From assembly GCA_938036665.1 (NCBI GenBank), contig CALHWR010000003.1, forward strand, positions 1-39,678: 39,678 nucleotides of DNA, in the 5' to 3' direction. The notes under the pieces were generated by a model, which ran no database searches, was not told the DNA's origin, and saw only the letters and a list, made by a program, of their open reading frames with translations. Shown piece by piece: positions 1 through 7,430 of the stretch. Position 1 is the first letter of the stretch. Every line of letters starts with the position of its first letter. Source of the DNA: an uncultured Collinsella sp. GTDB taxonomy: Bacteria; Actinomycetota; Coriobacteriia; Coriobacteriales; Coriobacteriaceae. The translations under genes were made by a program, and so were the position numbers.

Positions 1-58
1 TTCAGCATAACGTCCTTGATGGTTTCAAGGTTGTCGCTGCCGGCTGCGCCGCAGACCA

Positions 59-105
59 GAAGCGCCCCCGTTCGTAGCTCCGAAGGAGCAGAACGGGGGC
101 GCTTC
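59..105. terminator. Strong hairpin downstream of the metal ATPase gene
   Basis: A 15-bp perfect stem (GAAGCGCCCCCGTTC paired with its complement) encloses a second small stem GCTCC/GGAGC. It lies about 60 bp beyond the stop of the minus-strand ATPase gene, where a terminator is expected. There is no clean U-tract on either side, so termination is inferred from position and stem strength. Bases 1-58 to its left could be the edge of another gene but no frame can be chosen with confidence. Confidence 0.6.
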
Positions 106-163
106 ATTGGTCGAGGACGTTTTCAAAAACCAAGCCCGGTCCCGGCCGGAGGGACCACAGGCG

Positions 164-2116
164 CTACAGGTTCTTGACACCCATCGCGCGCATGGCGTTC
201 AGGATAGCGATGATCGCCACGCCCACGTCGCCAAAGACGGCAAGCCACATATTGGCGATGCCCAGTGCCGCAAGCACCAGAATCAGCAGCTTAATGCCCA
301 GTGCAAAGATGATGTTCTGCCAAACAATCGTCATGGTCTTGCGCGCCACGCGGATCGCGCGGGAAATGTTGGACGGCTTGTCGTCCATCAGCACCACGTC
401 GGCGGCCTCGATTGCGGCGTCCGAGCCCATGGCGCCCATGGCAATGCCCACATCGGCGCGCGTAAGCACAGGCGCGTCGTTGATGCCGTCACCGACAAAG
501 GCGAGCTTGCCCTTGCCACTTTCGGCCGCGAGCAGCGCTTCAACACGCTCGACCTTGTCGCCCGGCAGCAGCTGCGCGTGGAACTCGTCGAGACCGAGTT
601 GCTTGGCCACAGACGCTGCAACCTCCTCGCGGTCGCCCGTGAGCATGACGGTTCGGTTGATACCGGCGGCGTGCAGGTCGCGGATTGTCTGCTCCGCATC
701 GGCCTTAACGGTGTCTGCAATCACGATGTGGCCGACATACACGCCGTCAACGAGCACGTGGAGGATCGTGCCGACAACCTCGCAGTCCGGTGCTTCAACG
801 CCGGCCGTGGCGAGCATCTTGGCGTTGCCAACGACGACGTGCTTGCCGTCGATGGTTGCCGTCACGCCGTGGCCCGCGTCGTTGGCGGAGTCTCTCACGC
901 GCTTGGGGTCGACCTCGCCCTGGTAGGCGTCGCGCACGGACTGCGCGATGGGGTGATCGGAGAACGATTCAGCAAGGGCTGCGACTTCAAGCAACGATTG
1001 TTCGGTATGGCCAGCCTCGGGGTGCACCGCGACGACTGAGAACGTGCCGTTGGTGAGGGTGCCCGTTTTGTCGAAGACGACGGTGTCCACGTCGGCGAGC
1101 GTCTCGAGGTAGTTGGAGCCCTTGATGAGAACGCCCAGCTTGGACGCGCCGCCGATGCCGCCAAAGAAACTCAACGGTACGCTGATCACGAGGGCGCACG
1201 GGCAGCTGACGACCAGGAAGGTCAGGCCGCGCAGGATCCAATCGGACCAAGCGCCAGTCACCAGGCCGCCGCCAAGCGCGAGCACCGCGGCAGCGCCAGT
1301 GACGGCGGGCGTGTAGACGCGGGCGAAGCGCGTGATGAAGTTCTCGGTGCGCGCCTTCTTTTCGCTGGCATTCTCTACGAGTTCCAGGACGCGCGCGACG
1401 GTGGATTCGCCAAACGGCTTGGTGGTGCGCACGTGGATGAGGCCCGTCATGTTGATGCAGCCGCTGATGATATCGTCGCCGGACTTGGCGGGGCGGGGGA
1501 CCGATTCGCCGGTGAGGGCAGCGGTGTCGAGCTGCGTCTCGCCCTCGACGATGACGCCGTCGATGGGCACGCGCTCGCCGGGCTTGACCACGATCACGGT
1601 GCCGACGGCGATGTCATCGGGAAAGACCTGTTCGAGTGTGCCGTCGGCTTGCTCGACGTTAGCGTAGTCGGGCGCGATGTTCATCATGGCACTGATCGAC
1701 TTGCGGCTCTTGCCCACGGCGTATGCCTGGAACAACTCGCCGACCTGGTAGAACAGCATGACAGCGGCGCCTTCGGCCATGTGCGGGTCGGTGTCGGGGA
1801 AGAGCACCATGGCAAACGCGCCGATGGTCGCGACGGCCATGAGGAAGCTCTCGTCGAAGGCCTTGCCGCGGCGGATGTTATTGAATGCCTTTTGCAGTAC
1901 GTCGTAGCCGGCAATCAAAAACGGCACGAGGAACAGCGCGAAGCTGGCGTAGATGTTGCCGGGCTCTCCAAATGCGATAGTGAGGGCGCCGAGCTCGTCG
2001 AGGGCATAAACAACGGCAAAAATGCCCAGTGCTACCAGGATGCGGTTGCGCTTGTGCTCAAGGGACTCTTTCTTCTTGCGCTTCTTCTTTTTCTTTTTGG
2101 AATCGGCGGCCGCCAT
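164..2116 (-). CDS. P1B-type heavy-metal ATPase (Zn/Cd/Pb exporter type)
   Basis: This 650-residue membrane pump would use ATP to export soft divalent metals from the cytoplasm. Visible motifs are the TGE actuator loop (202-204), the CPC metal-binding motif in a membrane helix (305-307), the phosphorylated aspartate in DKTGT (349-353), and a GDGINDAP hinge motif in the C-terminal third. The last helix carries a GDVGVAIIAILNAMR stretch, whose Asp is typical of the Zn/Cd/Pb subgroup rather than copper pumps. The N-terminus is a very Lys-rich tail (residues 7-16) and lacks the usual HMA domain, which is encoded separately just upstream. A GGGAGG ribosome site precedes the ATG by 8 bases. An ArsR-type operator lies upstream, so zinc, cadmium or cobalt induction is likely. 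Exact metal is inferred. Confidence 0.95.
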   Translation of the reverse strand: MAAADSKKKKKKRKKKESLEHKRNRILVALGIFAVVYALDELGALTIAFGEPGNIYASFALFLVPFLIAGYDVLQKAFNNIRRGKAFDESFLMAVATIGAFAMVLFPDTDPHMAEGAAVMLFYQVGELFQAYAVGKSRKSISAMMNIAPDYANVEQADGTLEQVFPDDIAVGTVIVVKPGERVPIDGVIVEGETQLDTAALTGESVPRPAKSGDDIISGCINMTGLIHVRTTKPFGESTVARVLELVENASEKKARTENFITRFARVYTPAVTGAAAVLALGGGLVTGAWSDWILRGLTFLVVSCPCALVISVPLSFFGGIGGASKLGVLIKGSNYLETLADVDTVVFDKTGTLTNGTFSVVAVHPEAGHTEQSLLEVAALAESFSDHPIAQSVRDAYQGEVDPKRVRDSANDAGHGVTATIDGKHVVVGNAKMLATAGVEAPDCEVVGTILHVLVDGVYVGHIVIADTVKADAEQTIRDLHAAGINRTVMLTGDREEVAASVAKQLGLDEFHAQLLPGDKVERVEALLAAESGKGKLAFVGDGINDAPVLTRADVGIAMGAMGSDAAIEAADVVLMDDKPSNISRAIRVARKTMTIVWQNIIFALGIKLLILVLAALGIANMWLAVFGDVGVAIIAILNAMRAMGVKNL

Positions 2117-2138
2117 GATTCAAACCTCCCATTTGAGT

Positions 2139-2159
2139 GTATGAACACTTGCTCATATA
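2139..2159 (-). promoter_or_regulatory. SmtB/ArsR-type operator in front of the ATPase gene
   Basis: The site TATGAACACTTGCTCATATA is a close copy of the two sites upstream of the ArsR gene (2878-2897 and 2913-2932), sharing TATGAAC at one end and GCTCATATA at the other. Its outer half-sites (TATGA...TCATA) are inverted repeats typical of SmtB-family operators. It sits 23 bases upstream of the ATPase start, after a hairpin that would end the upstream transcript, so it probably controls a second promoter. Confidence 0.8.
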
Positions 2160-2171
2160 ATTTCGCGAGCA

Positions 2172-2194
2172 AAGGCCGCGGCAAGCGCGGCCTT
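2172..2194 (-). terminator. Hairpin between the HMA gene and the ATPase gene
   Basis: A perfect 9-bp stem, AAGGCCGCG with CGCGGCCTT, closes a 5-base loop directly after the HMA gene. On the minus strand it is followed only by TTTGCTC, so termination may be partial. It would lower or separate ATPase expression from the regulator-HMA transcript. Confidence 0.55.
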
Positions 2195-2215
2195 ATAGGT
2201 CAACGTATGCGCGGG

Positions 2216-2434
2216 TTAGAGAATGATCTCGCAGTCCGGCTCGGCGTCGGCGGTGAACTCAACGACGCGGTCCAGGACCTCGTCGAACTCGGCGTCGTCG
2301 GCCTCGAGCGTCAGCTTCTGGGTCATAAAGTTGACCGAAACGGACTTGACGCCCTCGAGCTTGGCAAGTTCGTCCTGAAGTTCACGCGCGCAGTTGGCGC
2401 AATCGATCTCGTCGAGCTTAAACTGCTTTTTCAT
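2216..2434 (-). CDS. Stand-alone heavy-metal-associated (HMA) domain protein
   Basis: This 72-residue protein is a single ferredoxin-like HMA domain with the metal-binding motif DCANC (Cys12 and Cys15). The DCANC form resembles the N-terminal domain of CadA/ZntA pumps rather than the MxCxxC of copper chaperones. An acidic C-terminal end (DAEPDCEIIL) contains a third Cys. It lies between the ArsR gene (63 bp) and the ATPase gene (99 bp), all on one strand. The neighbouring ATPase lacks its own HMA domain, so this protein probably delivers metal to it or senses metal for it. A GGAA-rich ribosome site precedes the ATG. Confidence 0.9.
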   Translation of the reverse strand: MKKQFKLDEIDCANCARELQDELAKLEGVKSVSVNFMTQKLTLEADDAEFDEVLDRVVEFTADAEPDCEIIL

Positions 2435-2497
2435 GGTGGGTTCCTTTCCCTGTGTTAGCGGTCTGGGTGCCGGCCGCGCTGATACCGTGGGTGATTG

Positions 2498-2863
2498 CTA
2501 TTCGCAGATATGGCTCATGCCCTGGTTGAGCATGGTATAGACATGATCGTCGGCGAGCGAGTAGAGAATGTTGCGGCCGTCGCGGCGGAACTTGACCAGG
2601 TGAGACTGCTTAAGCGTGCGCAGCTGGTGCGACACCGCAGACTGCGAGGTCGCGGTCGCTTCGGCGATGTCAGCCACGCAGAGCTCGCGACCCATGAGGG
2701 CATAGAGAATCTTGATGCGTGTGGTGTCGCTGAAGACCTTGAACAGGTCGGCCAGGTCGTACAACAGCTCCTCGTCGGGAAGGTCCTCGGGCGAGCAGGT
2801 GGTGGGGACGATCGGCTCGGTGGCCTCGATGCCAGTCTTTGTTTCATCAGCGTGGCTGCTCAT
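2498..2863 (-). CDS. ArsR/SmtB-family metal-responsive repressor
   Basis: This 121-residue winged-helix protein carries the family helix-turn-helix (ELCVADIAEATATSQSAVSH) followed by a wing FRRDGRNILYSL. Its last helix shows D-x-H-x10-H-x2-E (DDH ... HICE), the alpha-5 zinc/cobalt site known from SmtB, CzrA and NmtR. A Cys in ELCVAD is placed as in the alpha-3 site of CadC-type repressors, but the full Cys set is absent. It should repress its own promoter and that of the ATPase and release DNA when zinc-like metal binds. The GAAAGGA ribosome site overlaps the end of the nearer operator. It is first in the HMA-ATPase gene set. Zinc/cobalt specificity is inferred from the helix motif. Confidence 0.95.
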   Translation of the reverse strand: MSSHADETKTGIEATEPIVPTTCSPEDLPDEELLYDLADLFKVFSDTTRIKILYALMGRELCVADIAEATATSQSAVSHQLRTLKQSHLVKFRRDGRNILYSLADDHVYTMLNQGMSHICE

Positions 2864-2877
2864 TGCAACATCCTTTC

Positions 2878-2937
2878 ATATGAACATGCGCTCATATAAA
2901 TTACTTCCGATTATATGAGCGCATGTTCATATGTCAA
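2878..2937 (-). promoter_or_regulatory. Consensus promoter with paired ArsR operators
   Basis: On the minus strand a perfect -35 TTGACA (2932-2937) and a perfect -10 TATAAT (2910-2915) are separated by 16 bases. The operator ATATGAACATGCGCTCATAT (2913-2932) fills that spacer. The same 20-mer occurs in inverted orientation at 2878-2897, overlapping the ArsR ribosome site. Bound repressor would block RNA polymerase at the first site and the early transcript region at the second. Confidence 0.9.
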
Positions 2938-3016
2938 TACAATTTACGTTAACTTCGATGACTGCTTGCCGCCTCTGCGATTTTCTGCGGGTTGGGAGAC
3001 ATCGACGCAATGCTCG

Positions 3017-3044
3017 CCAACATATTTCGAGATGTTCGGCCAGC
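3017..3044 (-). repeat. ~30-bp dispersed repeat, copy 1 (inverted)
   Basis: Read on the minus strand this is GCTGGCCGAACATCTCGAAA followed by TATGTTGG. It matches the copies at 3203-3233 and 4834-4864 (core TGGCCGAA, then TCGAAA and ATGT) but in the opposite orientation. The surrounding 2941-3252 stretch holds no gene that can be supported. Confidence 0.6.
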
Positions 3045-3202
3045 ATGCTAAGAAAGCCACCTTGAGAAGCTTTAGGACTGTTCATATTTGTACTTTATCG
3101 TGTTAAATACAGCGAGAATCAGTTCTTCCTCTACGGGAGTTCCTGCAGAATCAGTTTTATCTAAAGTTATATTGAGCATTGCTGCAGCCAATCTGGCACA
3201 TC

Positions 3203-3233
3203 GGTGGCCGAATAAGTCGAAAAATGTAGGTGG
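3203..3233 (+). repeat. ~30-bp dispersed repeat, copy 2
   Basis: The core is TGGCCGAATAAGTCGAAAAA followed by TGTAGGTGG. It shares TGGCCGAA, TCGAAAAATGTAGGTGG with copy 3 at 4834-4864, so this pair flanks the PD-(D/E)XK-like gene as direct repeats. It lies 20 bases beyond that gene's stop codon. Confidence 0.7.
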
Positions 3234-3252
3234 ACATCCGCAGAGATCGCCT

Positions 3253-4461
3253 TTAGAAGAGCGAATTCTCAATTAGATCAATAATCGTGTCGTCTTCCGT
3301 GCGGTTTCCATCGATTTTTGCGAACATGTCGCATTCCCAAGGCCCATTGATTTCCTCAGCAAGGGCCCCGACGTGTTGCATGTCGTCGGGTTCTGGCACA
3401 TCGTTGATGCTCGGGTCATCAGCTTGCGGATATTGGCTTGCAATTTCGCGCTTGGCGGCCTCTTCTTCTTTGAGTGTCTCCAGGACGCGGCGACCGTATT
3501 CGAAGTAGCGCCGCAAGACAAATTGACGAAGAGTTTCTTGCAGGATGGCGAAGTTATCCGGGAGTCGACCGGGCCATATCTTCTCGCGAATGCGAATCGC
3601 TTCCATGACCCGCCTAAAAGCGGACTGCTTGAAAAACGAATGACGACTAACTGTGATAACGGCATATCCCATGTTTCGCAGCGTGTTTCGGCGTTCCTCG
3701 TCAATTGATTGCTGTTCGGGCTCGTCGTGGTAAAAGCCGTTGTATTCGATATCGGTCATCGAATTTTCGAGCAGCGCGTCGAGGTAGAAAACCGTCCGTC
3801 GCGTTAGGGCGGCGTATCTTTTGGGGACTGGGATCGGATAGTCCGTTTTGATAGCGCGTATGGCTAAGCCACCCATTGACTTGGGCATTGTCAGCATCAT
3901 GACAAACGCCGTTTCGAGTGGGGAGCGACAGCCTTCGCGTACATAAGAAAGTGCCTTAAGTGCTTTATTAGATCCACGATACCCCGATGCCTCTGAAAAG
4001 AAGGCTCTGAGCTCTTCAACGCTGGTTAGGGCTGGGCGCTCGCGATATTGAGTTTCGTCGGACGTTCCAAGCGCGTAGGAGCCGCAGATTTCAAAGTAAT
4101 ACTCAACGAGCTCCGAAAGGTTGAGGTCGGCTGCTGCTTCTAACGCGCACAGCTTGATATCGACGATGTAGACGTTCGGCTCGAGTTCTAGGTAGCTTTC
4201 TGCATCAAACGTATAGCGCGTGCAGTGGCAGATGCAGCCCTTGCGGTGCCTTTTGGCATTATTGGAAAACGTCAGCACATGGATGCTTTCAGAATCGACA
4301 TTCTTTCTGTTGAGCCATGCTCGCGCCGCTTCCAGGTTGGACGTGGTCGGCGCAGACACCTTGATCTTTTCCATAGATATGGGATCGGTCGCGTGGCTTG
4401 CGAGCGAGTTGACTGTTTGGTATACAGCGCGTGCCGTGGTATGTGACAGAACGATTCCCAT
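3253..4461 (-). CDS. PD-(D/E)XK/DUF559-like protein of unknown function, copy A
   Basis: The 402-residue product is homologous to the protein at 12947-13984. Shared blocks are YxFEICGSYA (121-130), SPLE (180-183), YLDALL (226-231), IEYNG (238-242) and an ERR-NTLRNMGY block (256-266). The order Glu183, Asp228, Glu239, then a D-x-x-R pair matches the layout of Vsr/DUF559-type endonuclease folds, though the usual lysine is not evident. The N-terminal half (Cys76, Cys78, His79, Cys80) looks like a separate domain, vaguely like AbiEi-type antitoxins; this is a guess. The C-terminus is highly acidic. Base composition is more AT-rich than the core genes. It stands alone between repeat copies, consistent with transfer. 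No clear ribosome site precedes the chosen ATG, so the start is uncertain. Confidence 0.7.
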   Translation of the reverse strand: MGIVLSHTTARAVYQTVNSLASHATDPISMEKIKVSAPTTSNLEAARAWLNRKNVDSESIHVLTFSNNAKRHRKGCICHCTRYTFDAESYLELEPNVYIVDIKLCALEAAADLNLSELVEYYFEICGSYALGTSDETQYRERPALTSVEELRAFFSEASGYRGSNKALKALSYVREGCRSPLETAFVMMLTMPKSMGGLAIRAIKTDYPIPVPKRYAALTRRTVFYLDALLENSMTDIEYNGFYHDEPEQQSIDEERRNTLRNMGYAVITVSRHSFFKQSAFRRVMEAIRIREKIWPGRLPDNFAILQETLRQFVLRRYFEYGRRVLETLKEEEAAKREIASQYPQADDPSINDVPEPDDMQHVGALAEEINGPWECDMFAKIDGNRTEDDTIIDLIENSLF

Positions 4462-4833
4462 ACGCGCATGATGGCATAGCGGACGCCATATACGCTCGAA
4501 ACTTCGGGCAACGGTATTGGGGCGCGGCTTATCTTCTGCGAACGGTGGGTTTTTGAGCTGTCGTATTGAGGGGGGCAGCTTCGGCTGGGGAGGTTTCTGT
4601 CGGCTGCCCCATTTTGGTGAACTTTAGTTGCGGATTCGTAGCTTCTAAGCGTTTTTGCCGACTGCTCAGATGCCTCACCAACATAATTTGAGTTATTCGG
4701 CCTTATCCTATACGAATGGTGCGATCGCAACGTCCTATTCGAATTGATTCAGATAGATTTATAGGGCTTGGTTGCGAAATTGGGGCGACTATAGCGCTCG
4801 ATTGCGGTTCAAGGGGCCTTGACTAGTGGTTCA
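4462..4833. other. Non-coding accessory stretch upstream of copy A
   Basis: No convincing gene is seen here. A minus-strand frame that crosses it overlaps the 402-residue gene and has shadow-like, Ser/Arg-rich composition. The stretch presumably carries the promoter of the minus-strand gene, but no good -35/-10 pair was identified. Confidence 0.5.
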
Positions 4834-4864
4834 GCTGGCCGAACAACTCGAAAAATGTAGGTGG
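4834..4864 (+). repeat. ~30-bp dispersed repeat, copy 3
   Basis: The core is GCTGGCCGAACAACTCGAAA followed by AATGTAGGTGG. It matches copy 2 over TGGCCGAA and TCGAAAAATGTAGGTGG and copy 1 in inverse. With copy 2 it brackets the accessory gene at 3253-4461. Confidence 0.7.
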
Positions 4865-4912
4865 GCCAACCTGCCGACTATGTGAAGCACGCGTATTTGC
4901 TCGTTTTGATGA

Positions 4913-4948
4913 AAACTAGGGTGCAGCCATAAGGCTGCGCCCTAGTTT
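4913..4948 (-). terminator. Intrinsic terminator of the exonuclease gene
   Basis: A 16-bp stem (AAACTAGGGTGCAGCC with GGCTGCGCCCTAGTTT, one G-T position) closes a short loop. T-runs lie on both flanks (AAAAC at the left end gives GTTTT on the minus strand), so it can act on the minus strand after the exonuclease gene and possibly on the plus strand too. Confidence 0.85.
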
Positions 4949-5013
4949 ACTGCGTGCCGGTGTGCCCAGACGGATTGCGCTGTGCCTGGCAGGCGCTCCC
5001 GCAGATGGATCGG

Positions 5014-5982
5014 TTATTTCGCAAACAGGTTCTTGAGGTTGAACTCGGCCTGTACCGTGCGGAGCATGAGGTCGGTGTCATCCAGACCCAGGTGCTGCTC
5101 GTTGGCGTCGGCGGCGAGGGTTCCACGGCGGCGCGCCCAGTTCTCGAGCGCGGCTGGGGCGGACTCGCGGGGGAGCGAGCGCACGTCGGCGTCCAGGCTG
5201 CGGCAGATCTGGCGCGAGTCGATGACGATGATCTTGCCGGCGCGGCGTGCCTCGGCGTAGCCGTCCAGGTGGATCTTGAACCAGCTGTCCTCAAAGGCGG
5301 CGTTGTGTGCCATGTACGGGTACTTCTTCATAAGCTTGAGCAGCTGCTTTTGCAGCTCCTTGTTCTCGCGGAAGGGCGTTTTGCCGTCGATGTCGTCCCA
5401 GGTAATGTGGTGGATATTCGACAGCGGCACATCCTCGCCGCGGTAGATGTCGGGCAGGCCACAGTAGTGCGCCTCGGCGTCGTGCGGGATGGCGTCGCTG
5501 GTGAGTTCCATGATCTCCCAGCCGACGTTGATGATATAGCCGCGCTCGGGCGCGCGACCGGTGGTCTCGATGTCGATACCGAGCACGGTGCCCTGGATGG
5601 GCTTGCGGGCATAGGCCACGCCGAGTGCGTCGCGGTCGCCGCGGATCTCGCGCATAACGGACGCGGCGGTGCGCTTTTGCATCTTGCCGATGGCGGCGCA
5701 GGTGTCGGCGTCGGACAGGCCGCGCGAGAGCGTCGCGGGCGTCACGTTGCGCAGACGCGCCTCGCCAATCTGGTCGCACAGGTCGCGGTTGCGGTCGGCC
5801 AGGTCGCGCACGGTGGCAAAGTCGAAGCCGGGGTCGCCCTCGGCGGTAAAGTACTCGGTCTCGAGCACCTTGAGGGCCTCCTCGCCCTTCTGGCGCTCGG
5901 ACTCCATGGCGCCGTGGTCGCCGTAGATAAACATGGGGATAAACGGCTGGCGCTCGTATTCGAGTGCTTGCGATACGTTCAT
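5014..5982 (-). CDS. DnaQ-like DEDDh 3'-5' exonuclease
   Basis: The 322-residue protein has an RNase T/DnaQ exonuclease domain from about residue 130 to the end. Catalytic motifs are DIETTG (Asp137, Glu139), HNAAFEDSW (226-234, Asp232) and H-x4-D (His297, Asp302), so the full DEDDh set is present. It should remove nucleotides from 3' ends of DNA or RNA. The first 130 residues form a family-specific helical region rich in charged residues and have no recognised domain. AGGAG precedes the ATG by 6 bases. It is transcribed alone and ends at a strong terminator. Whether it works in repair, proofreading or RNA turnover cannot be told from sequence. Confidence 0.88.
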   Translation of the reverse strand: MNVSQALEYERQPFIPMFIYGDHGAMESERQKGEEALKVLETEYFTAEGDPGFDFATVRDLADRNRDLCDQIGEARLRNVTPATLSRGLSDADTCAAIGKMQKRTAASVMREIRGDRDALGVAYARKPIQGTVLGIDIETTGRAPERGYIINVGWEIMELTSDAIPHDAEAHYCGLPDIYRGEDVPLSNIHHITWDDIDGKTPFRENKELQKQLLKLMKKYPYMAHNAAFEDSWFKIHLDGYAEARRAGKIIVIDSRQICRSLDADVRSLPRESAPAALENWARRRGTLAADANEQHLGLDDTDLMLRTVQAEFNLKNLFAK

Positions 5983-6063
5983 ATGCTACTCCTTGGACGG
6001 GCCGCGTTGTGCGGCTCGAGGTTACTGAGTTATGGCGAGATGATAGTTTACCATAGGCAACTA

Positions 6064-6110
6064 TTGGCACCGCGCCCGGGACAACTACAATACCCTAGTT
6101 GACCGCTAGG
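6064..6110 (+). promoter_or_regulatory. Promoter and operator-like palindrome of the metal exporter gene
   Basis: A -35-like TTGGCA (6064-6069) and -10 TACAAT (6086-6091) have 16-base spacing. Just after them an inverted repeat CCTAG-N7-CTAGG (6094-6110) covers the expected transcription start, a normal place for a repressor. A second TTGACC/TACAAT pair nearby has only 11-base spacing and is unlikely to be used. Confidence 0.5.
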
Positions 6111-6153
6111 ACTTTTACAATGCTGCCGAAAGACACGAAAGGTTCCATCCGTC

Positions 6154-7266
6154 ATGGATTTACTGATTGATATTCTGCTCGACGCCGGCAAGGACACGCT
6201 GTCGCTGGTGCCGTTTTTGTTGGTGACGTATCTTGCTCTCGAGACACTTGAGCACGTTGCGGGCGACCGCGTCAACGGCGCTATCAAGCGCGCCGGCGCT
6301 GCGGGTCCCGTGGTTGGCTCGCTGCTGGGCATGGTGCCGCAGTGCGGATTTTCGGCCATGGCAGCAACGCTGTACGCCGGCCGTGTCGTGACCTTGGGCA
6401 CGTTGGTGGCGGTGTTCCTTTCGACCTCCGATGAGATGCTGCCGCTGTTGCTTGCCGAGCAGGTTCCCGTGCAGACTATGGCGATGCTTTTGGCTTCGAA
6501 AGCGCTGATCGCACTGGTCACGGGTTTTATCGTGGACGCTGCCATTCGCGGCCTGCGCCGTAACGCCCGCGCGCACGCGGCGATTCGCCGTACCGTGCTG
6601 GGAACCGCGGCCAACCCGGCCCACGTGAACTGCGCGCACGACGACCACAGCGGCGGTGACATCATCGACGAGGTGGCCGAGGCAGGCGTGAGCGCCGACC
6701 ACATCCACGAGCTGTGCGAGCGCGACCATTGCGGTTGTGATGAAGACGAGGACGAGCACGAACACGGACATGGCCACGATCACGGTCATGAGGGCGAACA
6801 TGAACACCATGATGGTCACGGTCACTCTCACTCCCACGAAGGGACGCCTGTCCTGTCGAACGAAGGGACGCCTGTCCTGTCGATCATCCGCAGCGCGATC
6901 TCGCACACCGTGCAGGTCTCGGTATTCATTTTTCTGGTGACGCTGATTCTGGTTGCCGTGCTCGAGACGTTCGGCGAGTCCGCAATCGAGCAGTTCCTGC
7001 GCGGCAACGAGACACTCGCTGTCCTGGGCTCGGCACTCGTCGGCCTGATCCCCAACTGCTCGGCCAGCGTCGTCATCACGCAACTGTACCTGGAAGGCGC
7101 GCTGCAGCTGGCCCCGATGCTCGCCGGCACGCTCATTTCCGCCGGCGTGGGTTATCTGGTGCTGTTCCGCACCAACCGCAGCGCCCGCGAAAATGCCGTG
7201 TTCCTGATTATGATGTACGTCATCGGCGCGGGCTGGGGTCTCATCCTCTCCGCCGTTGGCCTCTAA
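6154..7266 (+). CDS. ArsP_2-type ten-helix metal exporter with His-rich loop
   Basis: The 370-residue membrane protein fits the putative ten-helix heavy-metal exporter family (ArsP_2), often labelled arsenic or manganese transporter. Two halves repeat each other: MVPQCGFSAMAATLY (about 55-70) and LIPNCSASVVITQLY (about 302-317), each with a Pro-x-Cys motif within a membrane segment, so the pump probably arose by internal duplication. The middle loop (about 180-230) is packed with His, Asp and Glu (HEHGHGHDHGHEGEHEHHDG), a likely metal-binding region. Directly after it are two 8-residue copies of EGTPVLS(N/I), encoded by a 24-bp tandem repeat. The gene stands alone with its own promoter and terminator. 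Metal substrate is unknown from sequence; the His loop argues for a divalent cation. Confidence 0.85.
   Translation: MDLLIDILLDAGKDTLSLVPFLLVTYLALETLEHVAGDRVNGAIKRAGAAGPVVGSLLGMVPQCGFSAMAATLYAGRVVTLGTLVAVFLSTSDEMLPLLLAEQVPVQTMAMLLASKALIALVTGFIVDAAIRGLRRNARAHAAIRRTVLGTAANPAHVNCAHDDHSGGDIIDEVAEAGVSADHIHELCERDHCGCDEDEDEHEHGHGHDHGHEGEHEHHDGHGHSHSHEGTPVLSNEGTPVLSIIRSAISHTVQVSVFIFLVTLILVAVLETFGESAIEQFLRGNETLAVLGSALVGLIPNCSASVVITQLYLEGALQLAPMLAGTLISAGVGYLVLFRTNRSARENAVFLIMMYVIGAGWGLILSAVGL
6837..6883 (+). repeat. In-frame 24-bp tandem duplication in the exporter gene
   Basis: Two copies of CGAAGGGACGCCTGTCCTGT plus CGAA lie head to tail with a period of 24 bases; the second copy is identical for 23 bases. 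The unit contains GGGACGCCTGTCC, which is itself near-palindromic. It adds EGTPVLSN then EGTPVLSI to the protein between the His-rich loop and the second membrane half. Confidence 0.95.
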
Positions 7267-7274
7267 GTAGGCCT

Positions 7275-7350
7275 AAAAAATGGGCTTCAAATAGCCATGC
7301 TCAGCGCCTGCGCAATGCGGCGACGCATGGCATTTTGAAGCCCGTTTTTT
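7275..7350 (+). terminator. Terminator after the exporter gene
   Basis: GGGCTTCAAA and GCCATGC on the left pair with GCATGGC and TTTTGAAGCCC on the right, followed by a run of six T. The left side begins with a run of A, so the hairpin could also end minus-strand transcripts. Confidence 0.85.
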
Positions 7351-7388
7351 GTTGAGCCATGGATTCCGAGCGCTCACACCGCTCAAAA

Positions 7389-7430
7389 CAAAAAGGTAGA
7401 TTTTAGGCATGTCTCAAAAATCTACCTTGG
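7389..7430 (-). terminator. Terminator after the YaiI/YqxD gene
   Basis: AAGGTAGATTTT (7393-7404) pairs perfectly with AAAATCTACCTT (7417-7428) around a 12-base loop. On the minus strand it is followed by TTTTTGTTTTG, a good U-tract, immediately after the stop of the next gene. Confidence 0.9.

Noticed and set aside
1..58. Partial gene at the left edge
   Set aside because: Open in more than one frame on both strands, too short to choose.
3072..3272. 66-codon minus-strand frame over repeat copy 2
   Set aside because: Much of it is repeat sequence, no ribosome site, overlaps the end of the upstream gene.
4272..4730. 152-codon minus-strand frame
   Set aside because: Overlaps the start of the 402-residue gene in another frame and is Ser/Arg-rich without family features.
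4954..6102. 382-codon plus-strand open frame
   Set aside because: Lies antisense to the exonuclease gene, Val/Gly/Ala-rich shadow composition, no motifs.
6099..6121. TTGACC/TACAAT promoter before the exporter gene
   Set aside because: Spacing is only 11 bases; the upstream TTGGCA/TACAAT pair with 16 bases is better.
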